DNA of 47,882 nucleotides from assembly GCF_009601055.1 (NCBI RefSeq), contig NZ_WITI01000016.1, forward strand, positions 1 through 47,882, given 5' to 3'. This document shows positions 19,119-27,659 of this stretch, piece by piece. Each line of letters begins with the position of its first letter. Within the stretch, counting starts at the first letter, position 1. The DNA comes from Lactococcus sp. dk101 (GTDB lineage Bacteria; Bacillota; Bacilli; Lactobacillales; Streptococcaceae). The position numbers and the translations under genes were made by a program. The notes beneath the pieces are model-generated. The model was not told the DNA's origin, did not search any database, and was given only the letters and a program-made list of their open reading frames with translations.

Positions 19119-20267
19119 TTAGGCCTGATAGCGTTTTTTACCATCAAGATAAGTTGCTGCAAGAGACATGTCCTGATTGAGAACAATAAAATCAGCTGCA
19201 TAGTCTGTTTTAATTTGACCGCAGACATCATCCAATCCTACTGATTTAGCTGGTGTCAAAGAACCCATCATGACCGCTTCTGCAGGTGTTGCAATTCCCC
19301 AGTCAACTACGTTCTTGACTGCTGTACTAAGCGTTAAGATTGAGGCTGCAGGACGGCCAGTTGGTAACCAAGCAGCGCCATCACGCACTTCAACTTCAAA
19401 TTCACCAAGCATATATGGGCCGTCTGGCAAACCAGCCGCACGCATCGAATCTGTAATCAAAACAACATGGTCTGCACCCTTCATTTTCATGACGATTTCC
19501 GCTGCTTCTGGACGAACGTGGTGCCCATCACAAATCAATTCAGCGTAGGTGTTTGGTGTGTTCAAAATAGCTCCAACCATTCCTGGTTCCTTATGTGTCA
19601 GCCCTGACATACCATTAAAGGTGTGAATCCAAATGGAAGCACCCGCTTCAATACCAGCAACAGCTTCTTTATAAGTTGCATTTGAGTGACCAAGCGCAAT
19701 TTTAACGCCAGCTTGTGTCGCTTTGCGAATGAAATCTTCTGAACCGTCACGCTCTGGTGCAAGGCCAACTTTCTTAAGCATGCCATGCGCTGCCTTTTGC
19801 CAGTCATCGATTTCCCACATTTTAGCGTCACGCATGTATTTAGGATTTTGAGCGCCCTTATGTTCTTCGGTAAAGAATGGCCCTTCAAAGAAAATCCCTC
19901 GCACTTTTGCCCCACGTGCTTCAGCATAATGTTCTCCAATGACTTCACAGCACTTTAATAATCCTTCATGTGAATCCGTCAAAGGAGTTGGGAAAAAGCT
20001 GGTTACACCTGCTGAAAGCAAGCCTTCTGACATGGTTCCCATGATGCCTTCAACTTCTGCATCTTGCGAATCTGCCCCACCAAAGCCATGAATGTGTGTG
20101 TCCACAAGCCCCGGTGCAATCCATTGCCCTGAATAATCTACAACCTCTGCATTTTCAGGCACTTGAGCCATCCACTCGCCAAATTTGCCATCTTTGATTT
20201 CTAGATAGCCCCCTTTTTTAACATCATAGGGATAGAAAAATTGATCTGCTTTGATATAATACAACAT
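19119..20267 (-). CDS. nagA: N-acetylglucosamine-6-phosphate deacetylase
   Basis: A 382-residue amidohydrolase that removes acetate from GlcNAc-6-P, feeding amino sugars into glycolysis and wall synthesis. Visible motifs: the metal ligands DTHIHGFGG (H58, H60), FEGPFF, ALGHSNATY, HTFNGMSG and LITDSMRAAG. It is monocistronic, with its own promoter and a NagR-type operator. nagB is not in this window. Confidence 0.95.
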   Translation of the reverse strand: MLYYIKADQFFYPYDVKKGGYLEIKDGKFGEWMAQVPENAEVVDYSGQWIAPGLVDTHIHGFGGADSQDAEVEGIMGTMSEGLLSAGVTSFFPTPLTDSHEGLLKCCEVIGEHYAEARGAKVRGIFFEGPFFTEEHKGAQNPKYMRDAKMWEIDDWQKAAHGMLKKVGLAPERDGSEDFIRKATQAGVKIALGHSNATYKEAVAGIEAGASIWIHTFNGMSGLTHKEPGMVGAILNTPNTYAELICDGHHVRPEAAEIVMKMKGADHVVLITDSMRAAGLPDGPYMLGEFEVEVRDGAAWLPTGRPAASILTLSTAVKNVVDWGIATPAEAVMMGSLTPAKSVGLDDVCGQIKTDYAADFIVLNQDMSLAATYLDGKKRYQA

Positions 20268-20296
20268 TTAGTCCTTGCCTCCTTATATTTGTTTAA

Positions 20297-20345
20297 ATTT
20301 TAGCAAAAATTGACGCTTTTGTCAATGAATTGGTATAAACCAATT
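20297..20345 (-). promoter_or_regulatory. nagA promoter with NagR-like operator
   Basis: Minus-strand -35 TTGACA (20325-20320), 17-bp spacer and -10 TAAAAT (20302-20297). Directly upstream of the -35, at 20328-20345, is the inverted repeat AATTGGT-N4-ACCAATT, which closely resembles the dre operators bound by GntR-family NagR/YvoA repressors. The nagR gene itself is not in view. Confidence 0.8.
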
Positions 20346-20355
20346 TGCTTTTTTC

Positions 20356-20369
20356 TGTCAGCTCTGACA
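20356..20369. repeat. iterated palindrome copy 5 (TGTCAG-CT-CTGACA)
   Basis: Exact copy between the telA terminator and the nagA operator. Confidence 0.95.
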
Positions 20370-20378
20370 ACAAAAAAA

Positions 20379-20403
20379 ATCAACTTGATCAGCTGATTTT
20401 TTA
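20379..20403 (-). terminator. telA terminator
   Basis: Minus-strand stem AAAATCAGCT / AGTTGATTTT (one G-U pair), loop GATCA, followed by T residues. Confidence 0.75.
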
Positions 20404-20410
20404 TTACTTA

Positions 20411-21580
20411 TTATTTTTTATCTGAAAGCTGGAGCAGTTTTTGTTTGATCTCTTCTTCCATCTTGGCCAATTCTAATTCGCCTTGCTGACGTTTCTCACG
20501 TCCTTCAGATTGAATACGTAAGGTTTCTTGAATGGTATCCACCAGATTTTGTTGTGTTAATTTGAGTGTATCGACATCAATCAAGCCACGTTCGTTTTCG
20601 ATAGCCGCTTCAATCGTTGAATTTTTAAGCATTTCTGAATTCTTCTTCAATAAATCATTGGTTGTTTCAGATACAATGCGTTGACTTGTCAAAGCGTCTT
20701 TTTGTTTCAACAAGGTCAGTGCAATAGCAACTTGGTTTTTCCAAAGCGGAATCGCCGTATTAATCGACGTTTGAATTTTTTCAGCCAATTCCTGATTTGT
20801 ATTTTGAATCAAGCGGATTTGTGGTGCCTGTTGAATGGTCAACTGACGCGCCAAACGTAAATCGTGGGTACGTTTTTCCAAGCGGTTTTTATAGGCTTCC
20901 AAATCATTTACTTTTTGGACAGCCAATGAATTTTCTGCTGTTTCTTTGGCTTCTTGACGGGCTTGTGGAAGCACTTCTTGTTCCATTTGGTCAATTTTCA
21001 GCTCTGCCCCAGCAATGTAAACATTCAAGGCCTTGAAATAGTTCAAATTTTCATCATAAAGTTGATCAAGCGTTTCATTATCTTGGAGTAAGCCAGCTTG
21101 TTCATTGTTTAATTTGGCAGATATTTTATCAATCCCGGCACCAATTTTTTGGTATTTTTGCGTTACTTCAAAAATTGATTTTTTGACTTTTCCAAACATT
21201 TTACTGAAAACACCCTTGTTTTCAGAAACCAGTTCATTCGGATTGGCCTGTTGCAAATTGTACATCAAATCAGTCAAAGAGCCACCAACTTCGCCCAAAT
21301 CTTGTGCTTGGACTTTGTTGAGGACGCTTTGAGAAAAGGCCGAAATCTTATCTTGCGCGTTAGCACCGTAAGCAATGACAGATTGTGATGTATTCTCATC
21401 AAGTTGCTCCGACAAGGCTTTTGCTTTTTCTAACTCTTCTTCTGATAAGGTGTCCACGGCACGTAAACTTGCATTCTTCTTCATTTTTACAAGTTCGGTT
21501 TGCTGATTTTCACTGAGTAGATCGACCGACTTTGTTCCTGTGTCTTGGTTAATTAAATCATCTAATACTGGATTTCCCAT
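20411..21580 (-). CDS. telA: TelA/KlaA family toxic-anion-resistance-like protein
   Basis: A 389-residue, mostly helical, soluble protein with the TelA signature region (RLEKRTHDLRLARQLTIQQAPQ, IRLIQNTNQELAEKIQTSI, TIPLWKNQVAIAL-like stretch). Named after tellurite resistance, the family is widespread and usually pairs with XpaC-type genes; its real role is probably stress- or envelope-related. It lies directly downstream of xpaC on the same strand, with a separate promoter-like region between them. Confidence 0.88.
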   Translation of the reverse strand: MGNPVLDDLINQDTGTKSVDLLSENQQTELVKMKKNASLRAVDTLSEEELEKAKALSEQLDENTSQSVIAYGANAQDKISAFSQSVLNKVQAQDLGEVGGSLTDLMYNLQQANPNELVSENKGVFSKMFGKVKKSIFEVTQKYQKIGAGIDKISAKLNNEQAGLLQDNETLDQLYDENLNYFKALNVYIAGAELKIDQMEQEVLPQARQEAKETAENSLAVQKVNDLEAYKNRLEKRTHDLRLARQLTIQQAPQIRLIQNTNQELAEKIQTSINTAIPLWKNQVAIALTLLKQKDALTSQRIVSETTNDLLKKNSEMLKNSTIEAAIENERGLIDVDTLKLTQQNLVDTIQETLRIQSEGREKRQQGELELAKMEEEIKQKLLQLSDKK

Positions 21581-21606
21581 GTTTTTTTCCTTCTTCTTTT
21601 AAAAAT

Positions 21607-21658
21607 AATTCTGTCAACCGTTATGACAGAATTATACACATTTTTGTCAGTGCTGACA
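21607..21658 (-). promoter_or_regulatory. telA promoter with two inverted repeats
   Basis: Minus-strand -35 TTGTCA lies inside palindrome copy 6 (21659-21654), followed by a 17-bp spacer and -10 TATAAT (21636-21631). Overlapping the end of the -10 and the start site is a second perfect inverted repeat, AATTCTGTCA-N7-TGACAGAATT (21607-21633), placed as an operator would be. No regulator is identified. Confidence 0.65.
21645..21658. repeat. iterated palindrome copy 6 (TGTCAG-TG-CTGACA)
   Basis: Exact copy between xpaC and telA; its half-site supplies the -35 of the telA promoter. Confidence 0.95.
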
Positions 21659-21675
21659 AGTTTTAATGGCAAGCA

Positions 21676-22278
21676 TTAGTCAAATTTGACTTCATGTTTG
21701 ATGATGTTGACATCGTCCATCAAAATTTCGTGATAATTTTTTGAAATCTGAGTGGACAAGGTTTTAACCAAAAGTAAGGTTTCGTCAATATCACGCGAAA
21801 TTTCTTCTGATTGAACGGATTGTTTCTTCATTGCCAAATATTTATCAGTAAGTTTGACCATATTTGGCAAGTTTTTATAGAGGAAATCATTTTGTTTAGT
21901 CAATTCTTGTGGGTTTTGAACAATGTATTTGAAGGTCAATTTGCTGGCTTCAAGTCCACCTGTTACGGACTCAACCACTTGCAAATCGTCGCTACGTTTC
22001 ATGTTCTTTTCCCAAGTTTCAATGTTTGTTTTCGCTTCTGCCAAATTTTCACGGAAAATCTTAATATCGCTGTCTGATAAGCCAGCGTCATGGTAACGTT
22101 CCATGTTAACTTTTAAATTCATGGCTTTATCACGCGTTGGCCGTTCGCCTTTTCTTGAGAGGCTCACGCCGATGATTATTTTCACCATTAGAAAAATGAT
22201 AATGATGAAAAGGATTGTGAAGAAAAGACTCATTCGTCCTCCACGCATTCCGTCCAACATGATTAAATTCTCTGCCAT
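21676..22278 (-). CDS. xpaC: XpaC family membrane-anchored protein
   Basis: A 200-residue protein with one N-terminal membrane helix (about 17-38) and a helical cytoplasmic part containing VESVTGGLEASKLTFKYI, matching the XpaC (5-bromo-4-chloroindolyl phosphate hydrolysis) family. The name reflects an old screen; enzyme activity is doubtful. It forms the usual pair with telA. GAGGAG lies before the ATG. Confidence 0.82.
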   Translation of the reverse strand: MAENLIMLDGMRGGRMSLFFTILFIIIIFLMVKIIIGVSLSRKGERPTRDKAMNLKVNMERYHDAGLSDSDIKIFRENLAEAKTNIETWEKNMKRSDDLQVVESVTGGLEASKLTFKYIVQNPQELTKQNDFLYKNLPNMVKLTDKYLAMKKQSVQSEEISRDIDETLLLVKTLSTQISKNYHEILMDDVNIIKHEVKFD

Positions 22279-22385
22279 AGTACATTCTCCTCGTCTGTTA
22301 TCTTATTTGCTTGCTTTTGCAAGTTTCATTTTCCTTTTCAATAACCCTTGGGCTATGATTCTATTTTACCATATTTTCTTAAACC

Positions 22386-22409
22386 AAAATCATACTTTGG
22401 TATGATTTT
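22386..22409. repeat. perfect inverted repeat between divergent xpaC and gpsA
   Basis: AAAATCATAC-TTTG-GTATGATTTT. It lies between two divergent genes, so it is not needed as a terminator, and it overlaps the expected -35 of the xpaC promoter (-10 TAAAAT on the minus strand near 22366). An operator is the simplest reading. Confidence 0.6.
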
Positions 22410-22522
22410 TAAATCAGAATGTGATAAAATAGGACTGGATAAATACTTATGAAATCGCTTATCAACTCGTGAGCGTTCTTCAAAATTTGATTTACATAGA
22501 ATTTCGTGGAGGAACTCATCTA

Positions 22523-23536
22523 ATGAATCACCAAAAAATTGCTGTCCTTGGCCCTGGCTCATGGGGAACAGCCCTTTCTCAAGTCCTAAATGACAACGGT
22601 CATGACGTTCGGATTTGGGGAAATAATATTGAACAAATGTCAGAAATCAATAGTAAGCATACAAATCAACGTTATTTTAAAGATGTCGTTTTAGATGAAA
22701 ATATTAAAGCATATTCTGATTTGGAAGCGGCACTTGATGGCGTTGATGGCATTCTTTTCGTTGTTCCTACTAAAGTAACCCGCTTGGTTGCCAAGCAAGT
22801 GGCACAAGTACTCAAGCATAAGGTTCACATTTTCCATGCGTCAAAAGGACTTGAACAAGGGACGCACGAACGGATTTCGACTGTTCTTGAAGAAGAAATT
22901 CCTGAACAATATCGTGGTGAAATCGTTGTAGTCTCCGGTCCTTCTCATGCAGAAGAAACCATTGTCCGTGACATTACATTAATTTCTGCTGCTTCTTCAG
23001 ATCTTAATGAAGCAAAATATGCTCAAGATATTTTCAGCAATGATTATTTCCGTCTCTATACGAATACAGACGTCATCGGTGTTGAAACTGCAGGGGCATT
23101 GAAAAATATCATCGCCGTTGGTGCTGGAGCACTTCATGGGCTTGGTTTTGGTGACAATGCGAAAGCAGCTATCATCACACGTGGACTTGCTGAAATCACA
23201 CGTCTGGGTGTCGCAATGGGTGCTGAACCCCTCACTTATATCGGACTTTCTGGTGTCGGTGATTTAATTGTTACAGGAACGTCAATCCACTCAAGAAACT
23301 GGCGTGCAGGTGATGCAATTGGCCGTGGTGAAAAATTAGCGGATATTGAAAGCAACATGGGCATGGTTATTGAAGGTGTTTCAACAACGAAAGTGGCTTA
23401 TGAATTGGCTCAAACGATGGGCATTGATATGCCGATTACCGAAACCATTTATCAAGTTCTATATGAAAATTTGGATCCCAAGACTGGAATTCTTGAAATC
23501 ATGCGTCGCGAAACCCGCGCGGAAAATGAATTTTAA
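22523..23536 (+). CDS. gpsA: NAD(P)H-dependent glycerol-3-phosphate dehydrogenase
   Basis: A 337-residue enzyme converting dihydroxyacetone phosphate to sn-glycerol 3-phosphate for phospholipid synthesis. Visible motifs: the nucleotide loop GPGSWGTAL (9-17), [37 protein letters not shown] with the catalytic Lys, and RNWRAG. I chose the ATG at 22523, with GGAGG 10 nt upstream. galU follows 163 bp downstream. Confidence 0.95.
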   Translation: MNHQKIAVLGPGSWGTALSQVLNDNGHDVRIWGNNIEQMSEINSKHTNQRYFKDVVLDENIKAYSDLEAALDGVDGILFVVPTKVTRLVAKQVAQVLKHKVHIFHASKGLEQGTHERISTVLEEEIPEQYRGEIVVVSGPSHAEETIVRDITLISAASSDLNEAKYAQDIFSNDYFRLYTNTDVIGVETAGALKNIIAVGAGALHGLGFGDNAKAAIITRGLAEITRLGVAMGAEPLTYIGLSGVGDLIVTGTSIHSRNWRAGDAIGRGEKLADIESNMGMVIEGVSTTKVAYELAQTMGIDMPITETIYQVLYENLDPKTGILEIMRRETRAENEF

Positions 23537-23699
23537 GTCATTTTTATTTGATATTCAAAATAAATTGATTTATTATTATAAAAACATTATAATTTAATTA
23601 AATAAATCGAATTTTCTTTTGTTTTCTCGAAAAAATTCATTTGTTTATGCTTCTGTATCATTAAATTAAATAAAATTAAGAAAACATAGAGGAGTTGCA

Positions 23700-24617
23700 A
23701 TGACTGAACTAAAAAATCAAAATTACAAAGTGCGTAAAGCCGTAATCCCTGCCGCTGGCTTAGGAACTCGTTTTTTACCTGCCACGAAAGCCATCGCTAA
23801 AGAAATGCTTCCAATCGTTGATAAACCAACCATTCAGTTTATCGTTGAAGAAGCATTGAAATCTGGGATTGAAGATATTTTGATCGTAACAGGTAAAGCA
23901 AAGCGTCCAATCGAAGATCACTTTGATTCAAATGTTGAACTTGAAGAAAACCTCCGTGAAAAAGGAAAAACTGAATTACTCAAACTTGTTGAAGAAACAA
24001 CAGACATCAACTTACACTTCATCCGCCAAAGTCATCCTAATGGCTTAGGTCATGCAGTCTTGCAAGCCAAGGCATTTGTTGGAGATGAACCATTTGTTGT
24101 CATGCTCGGTGATGATTTGATGAATATCATGGGTGAAGGAACTCCTTTGACCAAAGATTTGATTGATGATTATGGTAAAACTCACGCCTCAACAATCGCT
24201 GTTATGAAAGTGCCTCACGAAGAAGTTGATAAATACGGTGTTATTGCCCCTAGTGGAAAAGTTGCTAAAGACTTGTACAATGTTGACAAATTCGTTGAAA
24301 AGCCTTCCGTTGACCAAGCGCCATCAGACCTTGCTATCATCGGTCGCTACCTCTTGACACCAGAAATTTTCAATGTTTTGGAAAATCAAAAACCTGGTGC
24401 GGGTGGTGAAATTCAACTGACAGATGCCATTGAAACATTGAACAAAACACAACGCGTTTTCGCTCATGAATTTACAGGTAAACGCTATGACGTAGGGGAC
24501 AAATTCGGTTTTGTTGAAACTTCTATCGAATATGGTCTGCAACACCCACAAATCAAAGATGCCTTGAAGGCTTATATCATCCAAAAAGGAATTGAACTTT
24601 CAGCACCTAAAAAATAA
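23700..24617 (+). CDS. galU: UTP-glucose-1-phosphate uridylyltransferase
   Basis: A 305-residue nucleotidyltransferase making UDP-glucose for wall polysaccharide and glycolipids. It shows the substrate loop [24 protein letters not shown] (about 21-44) and [15 protein letters not shown] precedes the ATG. It has its own AT-rich upstream region and terminator, so it is probably transcribed alone or with gpsA. Confidence 0.95.
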   Translation: MTELKNQNYKVRKAVIPAAGLGTRFLPATKAIAKEMLPIVDKPTIQFIVEEALKSGIEDILIVTGKAKRPIEDHFDSNVELEENLREKGKTELLKLVEETTDINLHFIRQSHPNGLGHAVLQAKAFVGDEPFVVMLGDDLMNIMGEGTPLTKDLIDDYGKTHASTIAVMKVPHEEVDKYGVIAPSGKVAKDLYNVDKFVEKPSVDQAPSDLAIIGRYLLTPEIFNVLENQKPGAGGEIQLTDAIETLNKTQRVFAHEFTGKRYDVGDKFGFVETSIEYGLQHPQIKDALKAYIIQKGIELSAPKK

Positions 24618-24624
24618 AGCAATC

Positions 24625-24660
24625 AAAACTAAGAAATCTTATTGATTTTCTTAGTTTTTT
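24625..24660 (+). terminator. galU terminator
   Basis: Stem AAAACTAAGAAATC / GATTTTCTTAGTTTT with one bulge and a small loop, followed by T residues. Confidence 0.85.
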
Positions 24661-24694
24661 TCTAGTAAAAGCCGTCATTCTTTTTAACTTTTCG

Positions 24695-24723
24695 ATGAAA
24701 ATTTTGCAGTTTTGTGCTATGAT
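24695..24723 (+). promoter_or_regulatory. promoter of the NusG_II / Gx-transporter operon, possibly leaderless
   Basis: Extended -10 TGC-TATGAT (TATGAT at 24718-24723) with a poor -35. Transcription should start about 24730, and the gene's ATG is at 24732, with no Shine-Dalgarno (only TAAGAG touching the start). The mRNA may therefore begin at or near the start codon. Confidence 0.55.
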
Positions 24724-24731
24724 TAAGAGTA

Positions 24732-25118
24732 ATGAAATTTCTAAAAGAGATAAAAATTAAACCCCTTGATTTAGTCATCATTGTTTTTTTATTCTTGTCA
24801 AGTTTTTCTGTGCTTGCCTTTTTACCAAAAGCTGAGGCTGGTGCTACTGCTGAAGTCCGTGTCAATGGCTCAGTGGTTAAAACATTTGATTTGACGCAAA
24901 ACACAACTTGGACTTATCGTGCTAAAAATGGGAATTGGAATATCATTGAGGTCAAAGACGGAAAAATTCGGGACAAGGCTGATAATTCACCTGACCAAAT
25001 TGCCGTCCATAAGGGCTGGATATCCCAAGTCGGACAAACTGCCGTTTGTTTGCCCCATAGTCTCGTAATTGAAGTCATGAGTGGGTCTAAAAATGACGGG
25101 GTTGATTATACAACATGA
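24732..25118 (+). CDS. NusG domain II-containing membrane-anchored protein
   Basis: A 128-residue protein with one N-terminal membrane helix (about 13-31) and an extracytoplasmic NusG_II-like domain (AEVRVNGSVVKTFDL; CLPHSLVIEV near the end). This family is encoded beside Gx-transporter and polyprenyl synthase genes in many Firmicutes, including the flavin-based extracellular electron transfer locus of Listeria (EetA-like position). Role here is inferred from context. It overlaps the next gene by 4 nt. Confidence 0.8.
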   Translation: MKFLKEIKIKPLDLVIIVFLFLSSFSVLAFLPKAEAGATAEVRVNGSVVKTFDLTQNTTWTYRAKNGNWNIIEVKDGKIRDKADNSPDQIAVHKGWISQVGQTAVCLPHSLVIEVMSGSKNDGVDYTT

Positions 25119-25645
25119 ACATTAAAGAATATGTCTACGTGTCATTGCTGACAGCTGTTGCCGTTGTCATGGGGATCGTCGAGTCTTGGTTTCCACCATT
25201 CTTCGCATTTGCACCTGGCTCAAAAATCGGCCTTGCCAACTTAGTCATGATGATTGCTATTTTCACACTCAACTGGCGAAAAGTATGGGCAATGGAAGTT
25301 TTACGCTTATTGATAACCGCTTTATTTACTGGTTTTTCTGTCTTTATTTATTCGGCAGCGGGGGGCGTTTTGTCATTGCTGATGATGTATGCCATGAAGC
25401 AATTTGGCCCTCGATTAGTCTCAAAAATTGGGATTTCCGTCGTGGGTGGTTTTTTCCATAATCTTGGACAAATAACCGTTGCCTCCTTACTGGCGCAAAC
25501 TACTTCTGTCATGCTTTATTTGCCCTGGCTGGCTTTTTTTGGCATGCTAGCAGGCTTTGCAATCGGCATTGGTGGCAATCAACTGATGTCACGAATTAAA
25601 CCCATACATGATTTATTAGCAAAAGAAAGTAAACAATGGACCTAA
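25115..25645 (+). CDS. Gx transporter family / heptaprenyl diphosphate synthase component I-like membrane protein
   Basis: A 176-residue protein with five to six membrane helices and PPFFAFAPGSKIGLANLVMMI near residue 27, characteristic of the HepT-like Gx transporter family (PF07456), which is related to ECF S-components. It sits between the NusG_II gene and the polyprenyl synthase, overlapping both (4 nt and 10 nt). The annotation as a synthase component is historical; a transport or EetB-like role is more likely. Confidence 0.8.
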   Translation: MNIKEYVYVSLLTAVAVVMGIVESWFPPFFAFAPGSKIGLANLVMMIAIFTLNWRKVWAMEVLRLLITALFTGFSVFIYSAAGGVLSLLMMYAMKQFGPRLVSKIGISVVGGFFHNLGQITVASLLAQTTSVMLYLPWLAFFGMLAGFAIGIGGNQLMSRIKPIHDLLAKESKQWT

Positions 25646-26595
25646 AAAATAACTATTGGAATGATTACCCCTTTATTGAACGTCAACTGGATCAAGTGAC
25701 AGATTTGATGAAAAAGCAAATTAAAGTCAAAAATAAAGACATTCGTTCAGCTATTTTTGATTTGATTGATGCAGGCGGAAAAAGACTCCGTCCTGCTTAT
25801 TTGCTCTTATTTGCTGGATTTACAAAGATGGAATTAGACAATCAACTGGCACTTGCAGCAAGTATTGAATTGCTCCACACGGCAACCCTCATTCATGATG
25901 ATGTTATTGACCAGGCTGATGTCCGTCGTGGTGTTGCCACCTTATCTGCCAAGTATAATCCAGAAATTGCGGTTTATGCTGGTGATTATTTGTTTGTGGC
26001 AGTTTTCAAATTACTTGCGACACATACCTTTGAAACCGATCATCTGGTGCGACACATTGACTCAATGGATCGCCTTCTAGGTGGCGAACTTGGCCAACTC
26101 AAAAATCATTTTGATTTGACGCAAACGATTGACGATTATTTGGTCAATATTTCAGGTAAAACGGGCGAACTTTTTGCTTTGTCAGCTTGTGCTGCTCCTC
26201 TGGTCGAAAAGGACAATCGCCTCGCCAGTTTAGCCAATAAAATCGGCATGAACATTGGCATTGCCTTTCAAATCATGGACGATTATTTAGACTATGCTTC
26301 TGATGCCTCAACTTTGGGAAAACCAGTCCTTGAGGACATCAAGCAAGGGATTTATTCAGCACCTGTATTGTTTGCATTGGCTGAAAACCGAGCGCATGTG
26401 GAAATGCTCATCAAAAATCAAGCATATGAAGAACTTTATGCTTATATTCAAACATCTTCTGCCCTTGAAAAAACAAAAGCTTTGGCAAGTAATTACACCA
26501 CTCTTGCCTTAAATTTAATCAAAAAATTGCCCAATCATGAAAATAAAGGCATCATTGCTAAAATCACAACCAAATTACTAGAAAGAGCCCTATGA
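25636..26595 (+). CDS. polyprenyl (heptaprenyl-type) diphosphate synthase
   Basis: A 319-residue trans-isoprenyl diphosphate synthase with both Asp-rich motifs: [15 protein letters not shown] (first DDxxD-type) and [10 protein letters not shown] (second). It elongates isoprenyl chains, most likely for the menaquinone side chain (IspB/HepB/DmkB type); product length cannot be read with certainty. It overlaps rsmG by 4 nt. Confidence 0.88.
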   Translation: MDLKNNYWNDYPFIERQLDQVTDLMKKQIKVKNKDIRSAIFDLIDAGGKRLRPAYLLLFAGFTKMELDNQLALAASIELLHTATLIHDDVIDQADVRRGVATLSAKYNPEIAVYAGDYLFVAVFKLLATHTFETDHLVRHIDSMDRLLGGELGQLKNHFDLTQTIDDYLVNISGKTGELFALSACAAPLVEKDNRLASLANKIGMNIGIAFQIMDDYLDYASDASTLGKPVLEDIKQGIYSAPVLFALAENRAHVEMLIKNQAYEELYAYIQTSSALEKTKALASNYTTLALNLIKKLPNHENKGIIAKITTKLLERAL

Positions 26596-27308
26596 CACCT
26601 GACGAATTTTATGCTTTACTTGCCACTTTTGACATTGACCTGTCAGACCAACAAAAGACTCAATTTGAACACTATTTTGAACGCCTTGTTGAATGGAATG
26701 AAAAAATCAATTTGACTGCCATTACTGAGAAATCAGAAGTTTATTTAAAACATTTCTATGACTCAGTCGCACCCATTTTGTACGGATTGATTGAAAATCA
26801 ACCTGTTAAAATTCTTGATATTGGTGCTGGTGCTGGTTTTCCTAGCTTACCCATGAAAATTATTTTCCCGCAACTTCAAGTTACGATTATTGACTCGCTC
26901 AACAAACGGATTAAGTTTTTAGAACTTCTCAGTCAAGAACTGGGACTTGAACAGGTTGAACTGCTTCACGGTCGTGCAGAAGATTTTGGACAAAATCCTG
27001 CTTATCGTGGCCAGTTTGATATTGTAACAGCCCGCGCGGTTGCCCGCTTATCTGTCCTGTCAGAGCTGACCATTCCATTTTTAAAGAAAAACGGGCATTT
27101 GCTTTCTTTGAAAGCTGCTCAATTTGAAGATGAATTGACGGAAGCCAAACACGCCATTGCCATTTTAGGAAGCAAATTTGAAAAAGAGATTGCTTACGAA
27201 TTGCCAAACGGTGACGAACGCCACATCGCTATCATTGAAAAGAAAAAGGAAACGCCAAAGAAATACCCACGTAAAGCAGGAACACCAAATAAGAGTCCCA
27301 TCAAATGA
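26592..27308 (+). CDS. rsmG: 16S rRNA (guanine(527)-N7)-methyltransferase
   Basis: A 238-residue SAM methyltransferase with [29 protein letters not shown] and VTARAVA, diagnostic of RsmG (GidB). It modifies G527 in the decoding region of 16S rRNA. Last gene of the operon, with a strong terminator. A one-mismatch copy of the iterated palindrome lies at 27058-27071. Confidence 0.95.
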   Translation: MTPDEFYALLATFDIDLSDQQKTQFEHYFERLVEWNEKINLTAITEKSEVYLKHFYDSVAPILYGLIENQPVKILDIGAGAGFPSLPMKIIFPQLQVTIIDSLNKRIKFLELLSQELGLEQVELLHGRAEDFGQNPAYRGQFDIVTARAVARLSVLSELTIPFLKKNGHLLSLKAAQFEDELTEAKHAIAILGSKFEKEIAYELPNGDERHIAIIEKKKETPKKYPRKAGTPNKSPIK

Positions 27309-27322
27309 AAGTCATTTACAAT

Positions 27323-27350
27323 AAAAAAAGAGCCTCGGCTCTTTTTTTTG
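27323..27350. terminator. rsmG terminator
   Basis: Stem AAAAAAGAGCC / GGCTCTTTTTT with a 2-nt loop and long A and T flanks; usable from both sides. Confidence 0.9.
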
Positions 27351-27362
27351 TCAGCTCTGACA
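27349..27362. repeat. iterated palindrome copy 7 (TGTCAG-CT-CTGACA)
   Basis: Exact copy between convergent rsmG and the small gene at 27365, touching the terminator. Confidence 0.95.
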
Positions 27363-27364
27363 GC

Positions 27365-27598
27365 TTATACTGGCAGACGTTTTAGGACTTCATCACGAAA
27401 ATCCCTAGTACTTATAGAGTTTGGAATAAAATCCAACTCATTTAATAATGCATTCAATTCTTTGTCAAAGGTACGGCCAAATTCAATTTGACTCTTGGTC
27501 TTGGTAAACAAGAGGCGCTCCATTTCAGTGATACGCGTGTCCAAAATCACACGATACATGATGTGAAGCAATTCTTGTTGATTTTTTGTTAATTTCAT
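27365..27598 (-). CDS. small protein, possibly bacteriocin-immunity-like (EntA_Immun)
   Basis: A 77-residue, highly charged, all-helical protein without a signal peptide. The pattern MERLLFTKTKSQIEFGRTFDKELNALLNEL resembles the four-helix enterocin A-type immunity proteins common in lactic acid bacteria; no bacteriocin gene is adjacent, and the match is only by eye. AGGG lies upstream of the ATG. It may equally be an uncharacterised regulator-like protein. Confidence 0.55.
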   Translation of the reverse strand: MKLTKNQQELLHIMYRVILDTRITEMERLLFTKTKSQIEFGRTFDKELNALLNELDFIPNSISTRDFRDEVLKRLPV

Positions 27599-27659
27599 TT
27601 GAAGCCCTCACATTCTTTTGGAATACATTATTTATACACTATTTTGAATAGTTTTACAA

